A stretch of 64,000 nucleotides of DNA, taken from positions 51,330,538 to 51,394,537 of the forward strand of contig OZ034972.1 in NCBI GenBank assembly GCA_964030785.1, given 5' to 3'. The DNA comes from Siderastrea siderea (taxonomy: Eukaryota; Cnidaria; Anthozoa; Scleractinia; Rhizangiidae). The position numbers and the translations under genes are program-made. Every line of letters begins with the position of its first letter. The stretch's first letter is position 1. Below, piece by piece: positions 34,003 through 41,377 of this stretch. Under the pieces are notes generated by a model. The model had not been told where the DNA came from and made no database searches. It saw only the letters and a list, made by a program, of their open reading frames with translations.

Positions 34003-35055
34003 ATGTCGTTCTACGTGACGTTACCCAGTCATGCCAACCGACGTGAATTTCCCAACAACCAAGCCAATTCCTTCAAGATTCGTTTACCTCAACCGTTACA
34101 GCTCACGGGAGGTGGATGGCAAGTGGGGTTGAGTGCCATTTCCTTACCGGACACGGGGGTCAACATTTTTAATCTGCTGCCATCGGATCAGTTCGTGTTT
34201 GGTACCTCTTGTTATCGAATGACGTCCACCGCGGGGCGTAAGGTCTTTAGCTACAATATGAAAATGGACGATTTGAAAGACGATCCTTCGATTGTGGATG
34301 GCGTGACCTTTATGAAAGCCTTTTTTCATTGGGTGAGGCAACGTATGAACTATTCTTACATGGGCTACTATGGTGCGCCGTATTCGGAGCGGGGAAAGAA
34401 GACGTGTACAACCTTTGAGTGGGACGGTGAGGATTTGGTCATGAACAATCGCAATATCATGCGGTACAAGTACGTGCTTCCATTCAAAGACAACACGACG
34501 ATGTTCGTCCCTCACTTGGCCATTCATCATCTCATGGCCGAAAAAATGGGATGGTTTAAAAAAAACGACCAAGGAAACTATTTGTTGGGACCCAATTTGA
34601 ACATGGAATTCCGTGATGACAAGGTTCCCAACAATAGCGACACTGAATTACGAAATAGCAAGAACGAGCCGGAGTATTATCAAGTGATCACGGATGGTGC
34701 TGGGACCACGTGGATTTGGTTGAGTTTCAGCGTGAATTGGCGTTTCACCAATTTGAATGTAGCTTTTCGAGCGGTGGTGGGTGACCCCACACGATCGTTG
34801 CACGTGTACTCCGACGTGGCAGGCAGCAGTGTGGTTGCCAATCGCGTGACCGATTTGTTGCGTGAAATCCAGTTCAAGCGACAAGGACGTGGCACCATGT
34901 ACTTTGAACCGTTGCACATTCAATACCTACCTCTTCGCAACGAAGTCGTGGAAATTATTCACGTTCAAGTGGCTGAAACGATTGGTAGAGGAGGAGACTT
35001 GGTCAAGTTTGGTGAAGGCCATACCATTGTCACGTTACACTTCAAAAAGACATAA
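34003..35055 (+). CDS. Penton-like minor capsid protein, paralogue 2
   Basis: 350 residues, intact. ATG at 34,003; the upstream in-frame GTG at 33,988 overlaps the previous stop and is not needed. The start is MSFYVTLPSHANRREFPNNQ and the end VKFGEGHTIVTLHFKKT, the beginning and closing strands typical of Polinton penton-like (minor capsid) proteins. Between them lie single-jelly-roll-like strands. A TTTAAAAGG sits 35 bp upstream. It would form pentamers at the capsid vertices. Duplicated with paralogue 1, perhaps for different vertices or for host attachment. Confidence 0.7.
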   Translation: MSFYVTLPSHANRREFPNNQANSFKIRLPQPLQLTGGGWQVGLSAISLPDTGVNIFNLLPSDQFVFGTSCYRMTSTAGRKVFSYNMKMDDLKDDPSIVDGVTFMKAFFHWVRQRMNYSYMGYYGAPYSERGKKTCTTFEWDGEDLVMNNRNIMRYKYVLPFKDNTTMFVPHLAIHHLMAEKMGWFKKNDQGNYLLGPNLNMEFRDDKVPNNSDTELRNSKNEPEYYQVITDGAGTTWIWLSFSVNWRFTNLNVAFRAVVGDPTRSLHVYSDVAGSSVVANRVTDLLREIQFKRQGRGTMYFEPLHIQYLPLRNEVVEIIHVQVAETIGRGGDLVKFGEGHTIVTLHFKKT

Positions 35056-35093
35056 AAGGGGAGGACATGACCAAGGGAGTGTCTAATCACAAG

Positions 35094-35282
35094 ATGCCCA
35101 AGACAAGAGTGCGTCGAAGGAGACGGAGAAGAAGGCAACGAGGGGGTTTATTCCCACTGGCCGCCCTGATTCCAGCCTTGGTGGCTGGAGGGAAAGCCTT
35201 GGCGTTGGGCGCAGCGGGTGGTGCCGCGAGTTACGGGGCTAAAAAAGGGTTGGAAGCCGCTTTTCGGAAAAGAAGACGATGA
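35094..35282 (+). CDS. Arg-rich core peptide, pX/mu-like
   Basis: 62 residues from MPKTRVRRRRRRRRQRGG; an in-frame ATG at 35,067 is possible, but the basic start is the usual one. An Arg block ends in QRGG-L, fitting the adenain-type xxGG|x cleavage rule, and is followed by a hydrophobic Gly/Ala helix (AALIPALVAGGKALALGAAG) and a basic tail (FRKRRR). This arrangement resembles adenovirus pX and its adintovirus counterparts, which condense DNA or act on membranes after protease cleavage. Confidence 0.6.
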   Translation: MPKTRVRRRRRRRRQRGGLFPLAALIPALVAGGKALALGAAGGAASYGAKKGLEAAFRKRRR

Positions 35283-35285
35283 CGG

Positions 35286-35294
35286 TATAAAAAG
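35286..35294 (+). promoter_or_regulatory. TATA box of the 35,356 gene
   Basis: TATAAAAAG, 4 bp past the stop of the pX-like gene and 62-70 bp before the ATG at 35,356. Confidence 0.6.
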
Positions 35295-35355
35295 AGACGA
35301 GTTCTGTGACACAAACAAAACGTGATCCTTGGTAACGCGTGAAGACGACGACACA

Positions 35356-35691
35356 ATGCGTGGGGGAAGTTTGACACGATTTCGAACAGACGAGTGGTAT
35401 GATCAACATGGTCAAAGTGGAAAAGGGTTGGTGACGGATCTCTTGCGTGGGGGGTTCCAAGGCCTTAAAAGGACGCGAAATCCTTTAAAACTGCCTAGTA
35501 ATATCAAGAGAGGATTGGAAACGGGTTTGACACGAGGTATCAAACGCAAAGCCGAAGACGTCATTAAAAAGGAAATCACCAAACAAGCCAAGAAAGCTTT
35601 GAGCCATAAGAGCGTGAGAGACGCCGTGCGTGTGGCCAGTGCTTTGTTTCCCAAACAAACCAAACGTGCGCGTGATATTTTTGGAGTGTGA
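35356..35691 (+). CDS. pVI-like virion protein with two GG sites
   Basis: 111 residues from MRGGSLTRFR. Two sites fit the adenain consensus: MRGG-S at the very start and LLRGG-F near residue 28. After the second site comes a basic, helical segment (KRTRNPLKLPSNIKRGLETG) and a Lys-rich tail (ITKQAKKALSHKSVRDAVRV). N-terminal cleavage followed by an amphipathic basic helix recalls adenovirus pVI, the cement and membrane-lytic protein, but sequence identity is not claimed. Its TGA is 2 bp before the next ATG. Confidence 0.5.
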   Translation: MRGGSLTRFRTDEWYDQHGQSGKGLVTDLLRGGFQGLKRTRNPLKLPSNIKRGLETGLTRGIKRKAEDVIKKEITKQAKKALSHKSVRDAVRVASALFPKQTKRARDIFGV

Positions 35692-35693
35692 AC

Positions 35694-35933
35694 ATGGAAC
35701 CCGTGCATTCACGACCTCGACGAATTCGTAGTGATCGAGGGTTGTCTCAATGGGGAGGACTGTTTCCTTTTTGGAAACTCATGCGACGACAACGTGGTGG
35801 ATGGTTAAGTCCCGAGGTGATGAGAGTACCCGGGTTTGATTTGAGACAACGTTTAGCACGACGACGACGCTATAAAAACCCCTCACGACGACGACGGGGT
35901 ACCACTACTCGACGACGACGACGACGACGTTAA
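35694..35933 (+). CDS. Arg-rich protamine-like core protein
   Basis: 79 residues with GG motifs (LSQWGGLFPFW, RRQRGGWLSP) and a C-terminus that is almost pure arginine (SRRRRGTTTRRRRRRR). A DNA-condensing virion core protein matured by the element's protease is the natural reading. The TATA box of the capsid gene (35,871) lies inside this coding sequence. Confidence 0.6.
   Translation: MEPVHSRPRRIRSDRGLSQWGGLFPFWKLMRRQRGGWLSPEVMRVPGFDLRQRLARRRRYKNPSRRRRGTTTRRRRRRR
35871..35878 (+). promoter_or_regulatory. TATA box of the major capsid gene
   Basis: TATAAAAA within the preceding coding sequence, 58-65 bp before the capsid ATG at 35,936. Confidence 0.55.
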
Positions 35934-35935
35934 CC

Positions 35936-37336
35936 ATGCCTGACGTGAGTACACAAACCGCCCCGGCTCACGCGCGTTCCGAAGGGACCGTCAACCCGGC
36001 GTTACGGATTTTCAAGGTGCTACCGACCGACATTAGCATCAATGCCTATCGCATGGTCACCATCCAACCCACCACCACGGGTATCAATCCTATGGAATTC
36101 ATCATTCCGGGGTTGGATGATTTTGTGGATTTGGGACGCAGTTACTTTACCATGGAATTGAGTTTGAAAAAGAGTACGAACGATAACTTGGTGGCCAATC
36201 AGAAATTGTGGCCCGTCAATAATTTGGCCCATTCCATCATCAAACAAATTGACTTGCAGTTGAATGGCACGTTGATCAGGCCTCAATCCGACACCTATCA
36301 TTACAAGGCTTACCTGGAAACCTTGTTGAATTATGACCGAGAAGATGGCAAGACCGTGTTAGGACCCCAAGGATGGTTCAATCAAGTGGATTTCCCACCC
36401 CAGTGGACTGCCAACAACACAGACAAAGCAGGAGATCATGCTCAGTGGCAAGCTCTCAGTGACAATCAGAAAGAGGCCTATGAAGCCATGGTAGCTGAAG
36501 TGGCCAAGTATGCTGGAGGTGTCACTCACAGTCTGGTGTTTACCCCACACTTGGAAGTCTTTCATACCGGCAAATTGTTGGTGCCAGGCATAGAAATCAA
36601 GATGAAATTTCATTTCAATGGCCCCAGCCTGTTTTTGAATGGAGTGGCTCTAGCTGGCCGATTGATGGAAGGCGATGTGAAACTACGGTTTCATCTATGT
36701 CAACTGCGTTTGAATGACGCCATCTACCAGAGTTTATCTGAAAAAAGACACAATGAAGGCCAAGTGGCTGCTTACCCGACCGTCCGCAGTGAAATCCGGA
36801 CCTTCAGCATGCAAGGCAACCTGGTCCGCTTTGATATCCCCAACCTGTTTCAAAACAGAATACCTGACCGATTGATTGTAGGGTTGTTGGACAGCCGAGC
36901 CTTCAATGGAGATGTGACCCGAGATCCTTTCTGCTTCCAGAAATTTGGTCTGACGTCCATTCGACAGATTGTCAAAGGAGAAGAGTACCCTTATGAAACC
37001 CTGCAGTTAGTGCACAACAATGGCACCCGAGATAATCTAGGCTACTTCCGTTTTCTGCAATCCAGTGGTGCTTGGTGTAAAAAGAAAGGCAATATGGTGG
37101 AACTGCTGGATTGGGGCCAAGCTAAAAATTGTACCTTGTACATGTTTGACAATGTCGCCAATGGATGTGCTGACAGTCAAAACCTTAACCCCAAGCAAAC
37201 TGGAGATTTACAACTCGTCTTGGAATTTGGAGCCCAACCCGGTACCAATATAACCGTGCTCGTGTATGGTGAATTTGAGAATTTGCTGGAGATTGACAGG
37301 AACGGAGCCGTGTTGTATAACATTTACCAGCACTGA
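35936..37336 (+). CDS. MCP: Major capsid protein, double jelly roll
   Basis: 466 residues, intact. It is recognised by the Polinton/adintovirus capsid pattern: MVTIQPTTTGINPMEFIIPG near residue 40, DLGRSYFTMELSLKK, LWPVNNLAHSIIKQIDLQLN and DTYHYKAYLETLLNYDREDG, then the second jelly roll with LVFTPHLEVFHTGKLLVPG and YETLQLVHNNGTRDNLGYFR. Trimers of this hexon-like protein would form the icosahedral shell. ATG is 2 bp after the previous TAA; its own TATA box lies at 35,871. One of the few core virion genes here without damage. Confidence 0.9.
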   Translation: MPDVSTQTAPAHARSEGTVNPALRIFKVLPTDISINAYRMVTIQPTTTGINPMEFIIPGLDDFVDLGRSYFTMELSLKKSTNDNLVANQKLWPVNNLAHSIIKQIDLQLNGTLIRPQSDTYHYKAYLETLLNYDREDGKTVLGPQGWFNQVDFPPQWTANNTDKAGDHAQWQALSDNQKEAYEAMVAEVAKYAGGVTHSLVFTPHLEVFHTGKLLVPGIEIKMKFHFNGPSLFLNGVALAGRLMEGDVKLRFHLCQLRLNDAIYQSLSEKRHNEGQVAAYPTVRSEIRTFSMQGNLVRFDIPNLFQNRIPDRLIVGLLDSRAFNGDVTRDPFCFQKFGLTSIRQIVKGEEYPYETLQLVHNNGTRDNLGYFRFLQSSGAWCKKKGNMVELLDWGQAKNCTLYMFDNVANGCADSQNLNPKQTGDLQLVLEFGAQPGTNITVLVYGEFENLLEIDRNGAVLYNIYQH

Positions 37337-37340
37337 AGAA

Positions 37341-37880
37341 ATGGAACATGTGGCCTTGAATAATGTACAGTTGGATTATTTAGCCCGCGACGACCCCCAA
37401 TTGAAACCTGTCTTTTACGGGACGGTGGCCTGCGATCGTTTACCCAGGAGTCCTGTCAAGACCCAACCCCAAGGGTACATTGTGAATACGGACCCACACA
37501 ATCAACCGGGACAACATTGGTTAGCGGTGTGGACGGATGGAAACGTGTGTGAAGTCCTGGACAGTTATGCTTTGCCCATGGACACGTACGTGCAAGCTAC
37601 CCCGTTACGAGATTGGATTGTGCAACATTAGAAGTATGTGGTGACCAATGGCAAGTCCCTCCAAGCCATTTCAAGCAAGAGTTGTGGTGATTACGCCTTG
37701 TTGTACTTGAAAGCCAAAGCCCGTGGACGGACCTTGCAAGAGTTTTTAAATGACTTTTCGGATCATGATTATGTAAGCAATGACCATCAAGCTGGTCAAC
37801 GCCTTCAACAATTGATTGTAGGTCAAGAAGCGAGATGGTATCAACTTTGTTGTCATCCGTATCATCAATGTAATTGTTAA
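37341..37880 (+). CDS. PRO: Adenain-like cysteine protease, split by in-frame TAG
   Basis: ATG at 37,341, 4 bp after the capsid stop. The catalytic His lies in GQHWLAVW (about 37,509-37,532) and the acidic partner in LDSYALPMD. TAG at 37,629-37,631 follows DWIVQH; the same frame then continues through SLQAISSKSCGDYALLYLKA, with the catalytic Cys at 37,683-37,685, to TAA at 37,880. The family normally has a tryptophan near the stop position, so TGG to TAG is a simple explanation. The 96-residue product of the open part lacks the nucleophile and should be inactive. The enzyme would mature the GG-site virion proteins encoded on both sides. The stop overlaps the poly(A) signal (37,880-37,885). 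Confidence 0.8.
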
Positions 37881-37885
37881 ATAAA
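37880..37885 (+). terminator. Poly(A) signal overlapping the protease stop
   Basis: AATAAA shares its first base with the TAA of the protease gene (37,878-37,880). Confidence 0.5.
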
Positions 37886-37911
37886 AAAGTTCGTTGGAAA
37901 AAAACGGTGTC

Positions 37912-37994
37912 GGAGTCGTAGCTCAGTCGGTAGAGCCTTTGGATCCCCCGAAAAAATAGGGAGGTCGTGCGTGGGTTCGAGTCCCACCGACTCC
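37912..37994 (+). tRNA. tRNA-like Pol III gene with abnormal anticodon arm
   Basis: 83 nt. Perfect 7 bp acceptor stem (GGAGTCG/CGACTCC), perfect 4 bp D stem (GCTC/GAGC) with a canonical A box, and perfect 5 bp T stem (GTGGG/CCCAC) with B box GGTTCGAGTCC. These arms resemble metazoan tRNA-Lys. The part between D and T stems is 34 nt instead of about 22 and has no 5 bp stem with a 7-nt loop. Instead 37,942-37,949 and 37,959-37,966 can pair over 7 of 8 positions around the loop GAAAAAATA. No anticodon can be assigned, and a short intron at the usual place does not restore one. A T9 terminator follows. It may be a decoy, a processing signal or a decayed tRNA. Confidence 0.7.
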
Positions 37995-38008
37995 AATAAA
38001 AAGGTGCC

Positions 38009-38017
38009 TTTTTTTTT
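38009..38017 (+). terminator. Pol III T-run terminator
   Basis: Nine T in a row, 14 bp past the tRNA-like 3' end, a standard Pol III stop distance. With A and B boxes intact the unit looks transcribable. Confidence 0.6.
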
Positions 38018-38043
38018 AAAAGGGGTATTTTTTCCTCGTCATC

Positions 38044-38696
38044 ATGCAAACGGGGAAACCGTTTCGTTTTCATACCCCCTCCAGTATTTTGGTCGTGGGT
38101 CCTTCGGGATGTGGCAAAACCGTGTTTACGGAAAAACTCTTGGTAGACAACCCGGAGTGTTTGAAACCCCACCAACCCAAAGACATTATTGTTATGGGGC
38201 CTGGCAAGATCGATTTCGAAGCATGCAAGATCAAGGGGTAGTGTTTCACGAAGGGATTCCCGATCATGAGGCGTTGGTCCAATGGTTTCCTCAAGGACAT
38301 GGGGTCCTCGTCTTGGATGATTTAATGGATGAAGGGAGTCACGATAAACGCGTGTTGGATTTATTCACCAAACATTCGCATCATCAAGGGGTGACCGTGT
38401 TGTACTTGTGCCAAGACATGTTTCCCGTGGGTCGATATGCTAAAAGTATATCCCGCAATGCCCATTACATCGTGGCGTTCAAGAACCCCCGAGATCAATT
38501 AGGGGTGCGCAATGTCATGCTGCAATCGTTTCCTAGCACCTGGAAAGACACGTTGGAGACGTTTCATCAAGCCACCACACGACCGTATGGCTATTTGGTG
38601 TTGGATTTACATCCCGCCTCCTCCGATCAACAACGTTTAGTGAGTCACGTGTTAAAAGACGAAGGATGGACTCGCACCTATCAAAAACGCCTATAA
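38044..38696 (+). pseudogene. ATP: Packaging ATPase (FtsK/HerA type), frameshifted
   Basis: A pump that would drive DNA into the capsid. ATG at 38,044 opens a frame with Walker A GPSGCGKT (38,098-38,121) that ends in TAG at 38,241. From about 38,190 the family pattern moves to the frame one base back: GAWQDRFRSMQDQGVVFHEG, Walker B GVLVLDD (about 38,302-38,323), then VLYLCQDMFPVGR and FKNPRDQLGVRN, to TAA at 38,696. The junction at about 38,183-38,195 is not a slippery heptamer, so loss of one base is more likely than programmed frameshifting. AATAAAAAGG at 37,995 may serve as TATA box. As it stands the Walker A and B motifs are in different frames. Confidence 0.85.
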
Positions 38697-38699
38697 AGG
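38692..38699 (+). promoter_or_regulatory. TATA box over the ATPase stop
   Basis: TATAAAGG spans the TAA (38,694-38,696) of the ATPase and lies 36-43 bp before the ATG at 38,735. Confidence 0.6.
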
Positions 38700-38734
38700 C
38701 ACGACACTCCATTTGAACAGGAAAAAGAGCGACC

Positions 38735-39604
38735 ATGGCCGATGACGATGACCGTCAACCTCCGCAATCGTACGATACCGTGGCCCCTGCGGGTGTTGGG
38801 GCGACCACCAGCAATCAAATGTCCCCAAGGGCCTTCCAAGATTTATTTTGGTCAGGAGACCAAGGCCTTCTCGACGTGGCCATGGAGGAAATGGGTGCCG
38901 ATCCCCTCTCTCGGTTTATGGAATCCATCCCCCCTGTGCAGACCTCTTCCCCAGCCGGGGTAGGAAGTTCAGGAAGTCAATCATTCCGTAGTATACAGAC
39001 CACCCCGGAGTCTTCTGGTGCTCGAACTCCTGCGAGTCCTCCTAGCGTACCCTTGGCAGCGGGTGTTCGAACAGCAGCGGGTGGTGGGGGTAATGGTAAT
39101 GGACGTGGTGGTGGTGGACGTGGTGGTGGACGTGGTGGTGGACGTGGTGGTGCTGGTGGTGGTGGTGGTGGTGCTGGTGGAGGTGGTGCTGGTGGCACTG
39201 GTGGTGGTGGTGGTGGTGGTGCTGGTGGTGGTGGTGGTGCTGGTGGTGGTGGTGGTGGAGGAGGTGGTGGCGGTGGTGGTGGTGGTGGTGGTGGTGGTCG
39301 TCGTGGACGACGACCGAGACGAATACGAGGACGACGACGAAATACCCCCACTTCACCTTTGACACCTACCTCCAATCCAGTCACCCCTCGAGGATCTTGG
39401 ACGTCTGGGAGTTCTGGCCGAGCCCCTCGTACCTTGCGTCAAGCGGATTTACAACGAGGTTTACGTATGATGTTACAAGATCAAGAACAATTAGCCCAAG
39501 GACGTGAAATTGCTAATGTCACCATGACCAATAGCATTGTGACCAGTTATAAACAGGGAGGAGCACCCAGCGTACAAACGTCTTCGTCCCGGGTTTCGCC
39601 ATGA
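38735..39604 (+). CDS. Poly-glycine / RGG-rich virion or regulatory protein
   Basis: 289 residues. An acidic start (MADDDDRQPP), a Ser/Pro-rich section, then about 73 residues (near 116-188) almost wholly Gly with Ala and Arg, encoded by GGT triplets. RG-type repeats (GRGGGGRGGGRGGGRGG) open the tract and an Arg patch (RRGRRPRRIRGRRR) closes it. A helical Gln-rich C-terminus (RTLRQADLQRGLRMMLQDQE) follows. The tract recalls RGG boxes that bind RNA, and superficially the Gly-Ala repeat of EBNA1; both are analogies. Triplet expansion is likely to make length vary between copies. Its TGA overlaps the next ATG (ATGA at 39,601). Confidence 0.6.
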   Translation: MADDDDRQPPQSYDTVAPAGVGATTSNQMSPRAFQDLFWSGDQGLLDVAMEEMGADPLSRFMESIPPVQTSSPAGVGSSGSQSFRSIQTTPESSGARTPASPPSVPLAAGVRTAAGGGGNGNGRGGGGRGGGRGGGRGGAGGGGGGAGGGGAGGTGGGGGGGAGGGGGAGGGGGGGGGGGGGGGGGGGRRGRRPRRIRGRRRNTPTSPLTPTSNPVTPRGSWTSGSSGRAPRTLRQADLQRGLRMMLQDQEQLAQGREIANVTMTNSIVTSYKQGGAPSVQTSSSRVSP

Positions 39605-40254
39605 TGAAAACCGTCGTGTCGTTATTGAATGGATCGAAACATCATGGCCTTCAATTCCCCCCGGACCTATTACAACGCATGGATTCCTTGTATGCTTTTT
39701 ATCACCAACAATGGTGGTGTTATCGAAAAATGTTGAATCATTTCAAGTGGATCAATGCCTTGTTCAATGGCATGGCGTTACTCCTGATGGCTGCCGGCAT
39801 GATTGCCGGACCGCTTTTGGAAAACAGTACGTTGGTGGCATGTTTGGCGGCGGTGGGGACCGTGGTCAAAGGATGGAATGATTTTAAACAATACCGATTT
39901 AAAGTGACCATGAGTCGATTTGCGTTTACCACCTATGCGAAAGCCTTGACCGAATTGAAAACCCATGTCCGTGGTGTTCCCTTGGAGGATCTGGAAAGGT
40001 TTTTAATCAAGATGCAAACCTTGGATGATACCATTGTGGATTTCACCCCTCCGTTACCCAAACGATGTGTGCAAGATTACCACCGTCATTTTGTGTACCA
40101 ACCCGTGGAAGCCCTATGCTATGTAGACGGATGTCCTCGTCCATTGAGACCCAAAGACTATTGGACAGATAAAAAGCCGCTCCCTCCCAGCCCCACACTC
40201 TTAGAACCATGGCCTTCAAAACAAGAAAACGACGTCAAGAAGGGGGTGCTATAA
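39601..40254 (+). CDS. Two-TM membrane protein, SLATT-like
   Basis: 217 residues. A short N-terminal helical part (YAFYHQQWWCYRKMLNHFKW) leads into two close transmembrane helices, about 52-72 (NALFNGMALLLMAAGMIAG) and 75-92 (STLVACLAAVGTVVKGW). A long cytoplasmic helical part (YRFKVTMSRFAFTTYAKALT, LERFLIKMQTLDDTIVDF) and a Pro-rich tail follow. This 2TM-plus-helix topology fits SLATT (SMODS and SLOG-associating 2TM effector) domains. Proteins like it recur in Polintons near the capsid genes, by memory. A SLOG protein is encoded at 29,649-30,344, which is the classic partner, but the two are 9 kb apart. Otherwise it may be a virion membrane or holin-like protein. Confidence 0.5.
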   Translation: MMKTVVSLLNGSKHHGLQFPPDLLQRMDSLYAFYHQQWWCYRKMLNHFKWINALFNGMALLLMAAGMIAGPLLENSTLVACLAAVGTVVKGWNDFKQYRFKVTMSRFAFTTYAKALTELKTHVRGVPLEDLERFLIKMQTLDDTIVDFTPPLPKRCVQDYHRHFVYQPVEALCYVDGCPRPLRPKDYWTDKKPLPPSPTLLEPWPSKQENDVKKGVL

Positions 40255-40304
40255 AACGCACGATCCCCATAGTCAATCAACGGTATCGTCGTCGTCACCG
40301 ATAA
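40209..40304 (+). CDS. 31-residue basic peptide, mu-like
   Basis: ATG at 40,209 lies inside the end of the two-TM gene in another frame and the frame runs to TAA at 40,302-40,304. The product starts MAFKTRKRRQEGGAIKRTIP and ends YRRRHR: Arg/Lys-rich with one GG cleavage-like site (QEGG-A). It is similar in build to adenovirus mu, and to the pX-like peptide at 35,094. Its stop lies 3 bp before the next ATG. It is short, but the basic bias and GG site repeated in this element make chance unlikely. Confidence 0.5.
   Translation: MAFKTRKRRQEGGAIKRTIPIVNQRYRRRHR
40250..40256 (+). promoter_or_regulatory. TATA box over the two-TM gene stop
   Basis: TATAAAA includes the TAA (40,252-40,254) of the two-TM gene and lies 52-58 bp before the ATG at 40,308. 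Confidence 0.55.
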
Positions 40305-40307
40305 AGG

Positions 40308-40625
40308 ATGCAACGTCTTCGACGTCAATTACCGTTTTTACGGTCCATGTTACAAGAAGCCAATGGCTCCAAACGTCAAGAGTTGTTACAACATGCCAAC
40401 GCCGATCAAATCAATGCTGTGAGTGAACTGGTCTTGAACTTCTTAAAAAACAAGATTCCTGTGACCCCACCCATGCTGGCTAAACTTCAACCCTATAAAA
40501 AGGTGTTACGTGATTTGGGACGTCGTCGACATTCCGTGAAAAAACGTCGTCAGTGGTTAGTCCAACAAAAAGGACGCGGGTTGTTTCAAGGACTACATCA
40601 AGTCTTATGTCAATGTGTTCGTTAA
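40308..40625 (+). CDS. Conserved Polinton basic protein
   Basis: 105 residues: LPFLRSMLQEANGSKRQELL, HANADQINAVSELVLNFLKN, IPVTPPMLAKLQPYKKVLRD, then a basic stretch and QQKGRGLF. This order (LP.LR.L…LL.HA…I.A..E…N.L…IP.T…L…KK.LR.L…Q.KG) is a pattern I recall from many cnidarian Polintons, always of unknown function. A GG-type site usual near the C-terminus is here KGRG. The C-terminal hydrophobic extension of relatives seems shortened. Possibly a minor virion protein. Confidence 0.55.
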   Translation: MQRLRRQLPFLRSMLQEANGSKRQELLQHANADQINAVSELVLNFLKNKIPVTPPMLAKLQPYKKVLRDLGRRRHSVKKRRQWLVQQKGRGLFQGLHQVLCQCVR

Positions 40626-40721
40626 CGTGGATGTGCCAAGACATGGAAAGACTCTTATTGGAAGCATAAATATCACCTGTTGTGACAGCTGTCGTGCATT
40701 GGAAGACCTTTGCCCCCGACC

Positions 40722-41375
40722 ATGGACGAGGTCTACATGATTCCCCATAAGGACTTGGAGCAACTCATTCAATATTACAAAGGAGAACTCACCGAAAATG
40801 CCTTGTTGAACAAAGCTGCTACGTTAGCCGCCAAAAAACATGTCTTGTTAGCCAACCCCCAATTACCCCCAGCCCTGGTCAATGCTCAAACCAAACCGTT
40901 GAGTCAAGAATTAACCAAGTTAACCAAACGCATTCGTCAATTTCCTGGCGGGGTGGGGGTTGGTGCACCGGGTGGACCACCCGGTGAAGAAGGCGAGGAA
41001 GAAGCCGGGGATTTGGTGACGGGACCCGTGGAACAATGGTTGAAGCGCATGATAAAAGGCAGCCCGTCGACTCCCAAACCTCCCATTACCCCCGCAACCA
41101 AGAAAGGCAAAGGAGCAGCCACCACCAGTAAGATTCCCATTGTCAAGAAAGGGAGTCCATCCACTAGTCGAGGGGATATACGGTCGCGTTTAGAAGCCAT
41201 TCGAGAACAGCGCAAGACCTTGGAAAAAAAATTAGCCGAGAGTCCTTGGGGCAAAGGCAAACGCAAAGGCAAAGGACCCGCTCGTGAAGTGGAACGATTG
41301 AAACCTTTACCCGGTTGGGAAGATTGGGCCCGTGGCAAAAAGTTACGACGTCGATTGGATTACGACACTGAATAA
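40722..41375 (+). CDS. Conserved Polinton protein of unknown function
   Basis: 217 residues from the ATG at 40,722; a CATAAATA about 50 bp upstream may be its TATA box. The start (VYMIPHKDLEQLIQYYKGEL, TENALLNKAATLAAKKH) is recognisable from other cnidarian Polintons (YYKG.LT…LLNKA..LAA). The middle is a Gly/Pro/Glu-rich linker, then VEQWLKRMIKG, a basic Ser/Thr/Pro/Lys-rich tract (probably disordered) and a C-terminal helix (RSRLEAIREQRKTLEKKLAE). Architecture suggests a virion or scaffold protein; no catalytic motif seen. Confidence 0.55.
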   Translation: MDEVYMIPHKDLEQLIQYYKGELTENALLNKAATLAAKKHVLLANPQLPPALVNAQTKPLSQELTKLTKRIRQFPGGVGVGAPGGPPGEEGEEEAGDLVTGPVEQWLKRMIKGSPSTPKPPITPATKKGKGAATTSKIPIVKKGSPSTSRGDIRSRLEAIREQRKTLEKKLAESPWGKGKRKGKGPAREVERLKPLPGWEDWARGKKLRRRLDYDTE

Positions 41376-41377
41376 AC

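Noticed and set aside
37912..37994. TAG suppressor tRNA that would allow readthrough of the in-frame stops
   Set aside because: No CUA can be placed in a 7-nt anticodon loop after U33; the arm folds as a longer hairpin. The idea stays attractive because of the TAG stops, but the sequence does not support it.
38183..38195. Programmed -1 frameshift in the packaging ATPase
   Set aside because: No slippery heptamer or clear downstream pseudoknot; a one-base deletion is simpler.
38977..39384. Long open frames on both strands through the GGT repeat (poly-Val, poly-Pro and poly-His proteins)
   Set aside because: They are other-frame readings of the triplet repeat; only the Gly frame has sensible flanks, a TATA box and proper start and stop.
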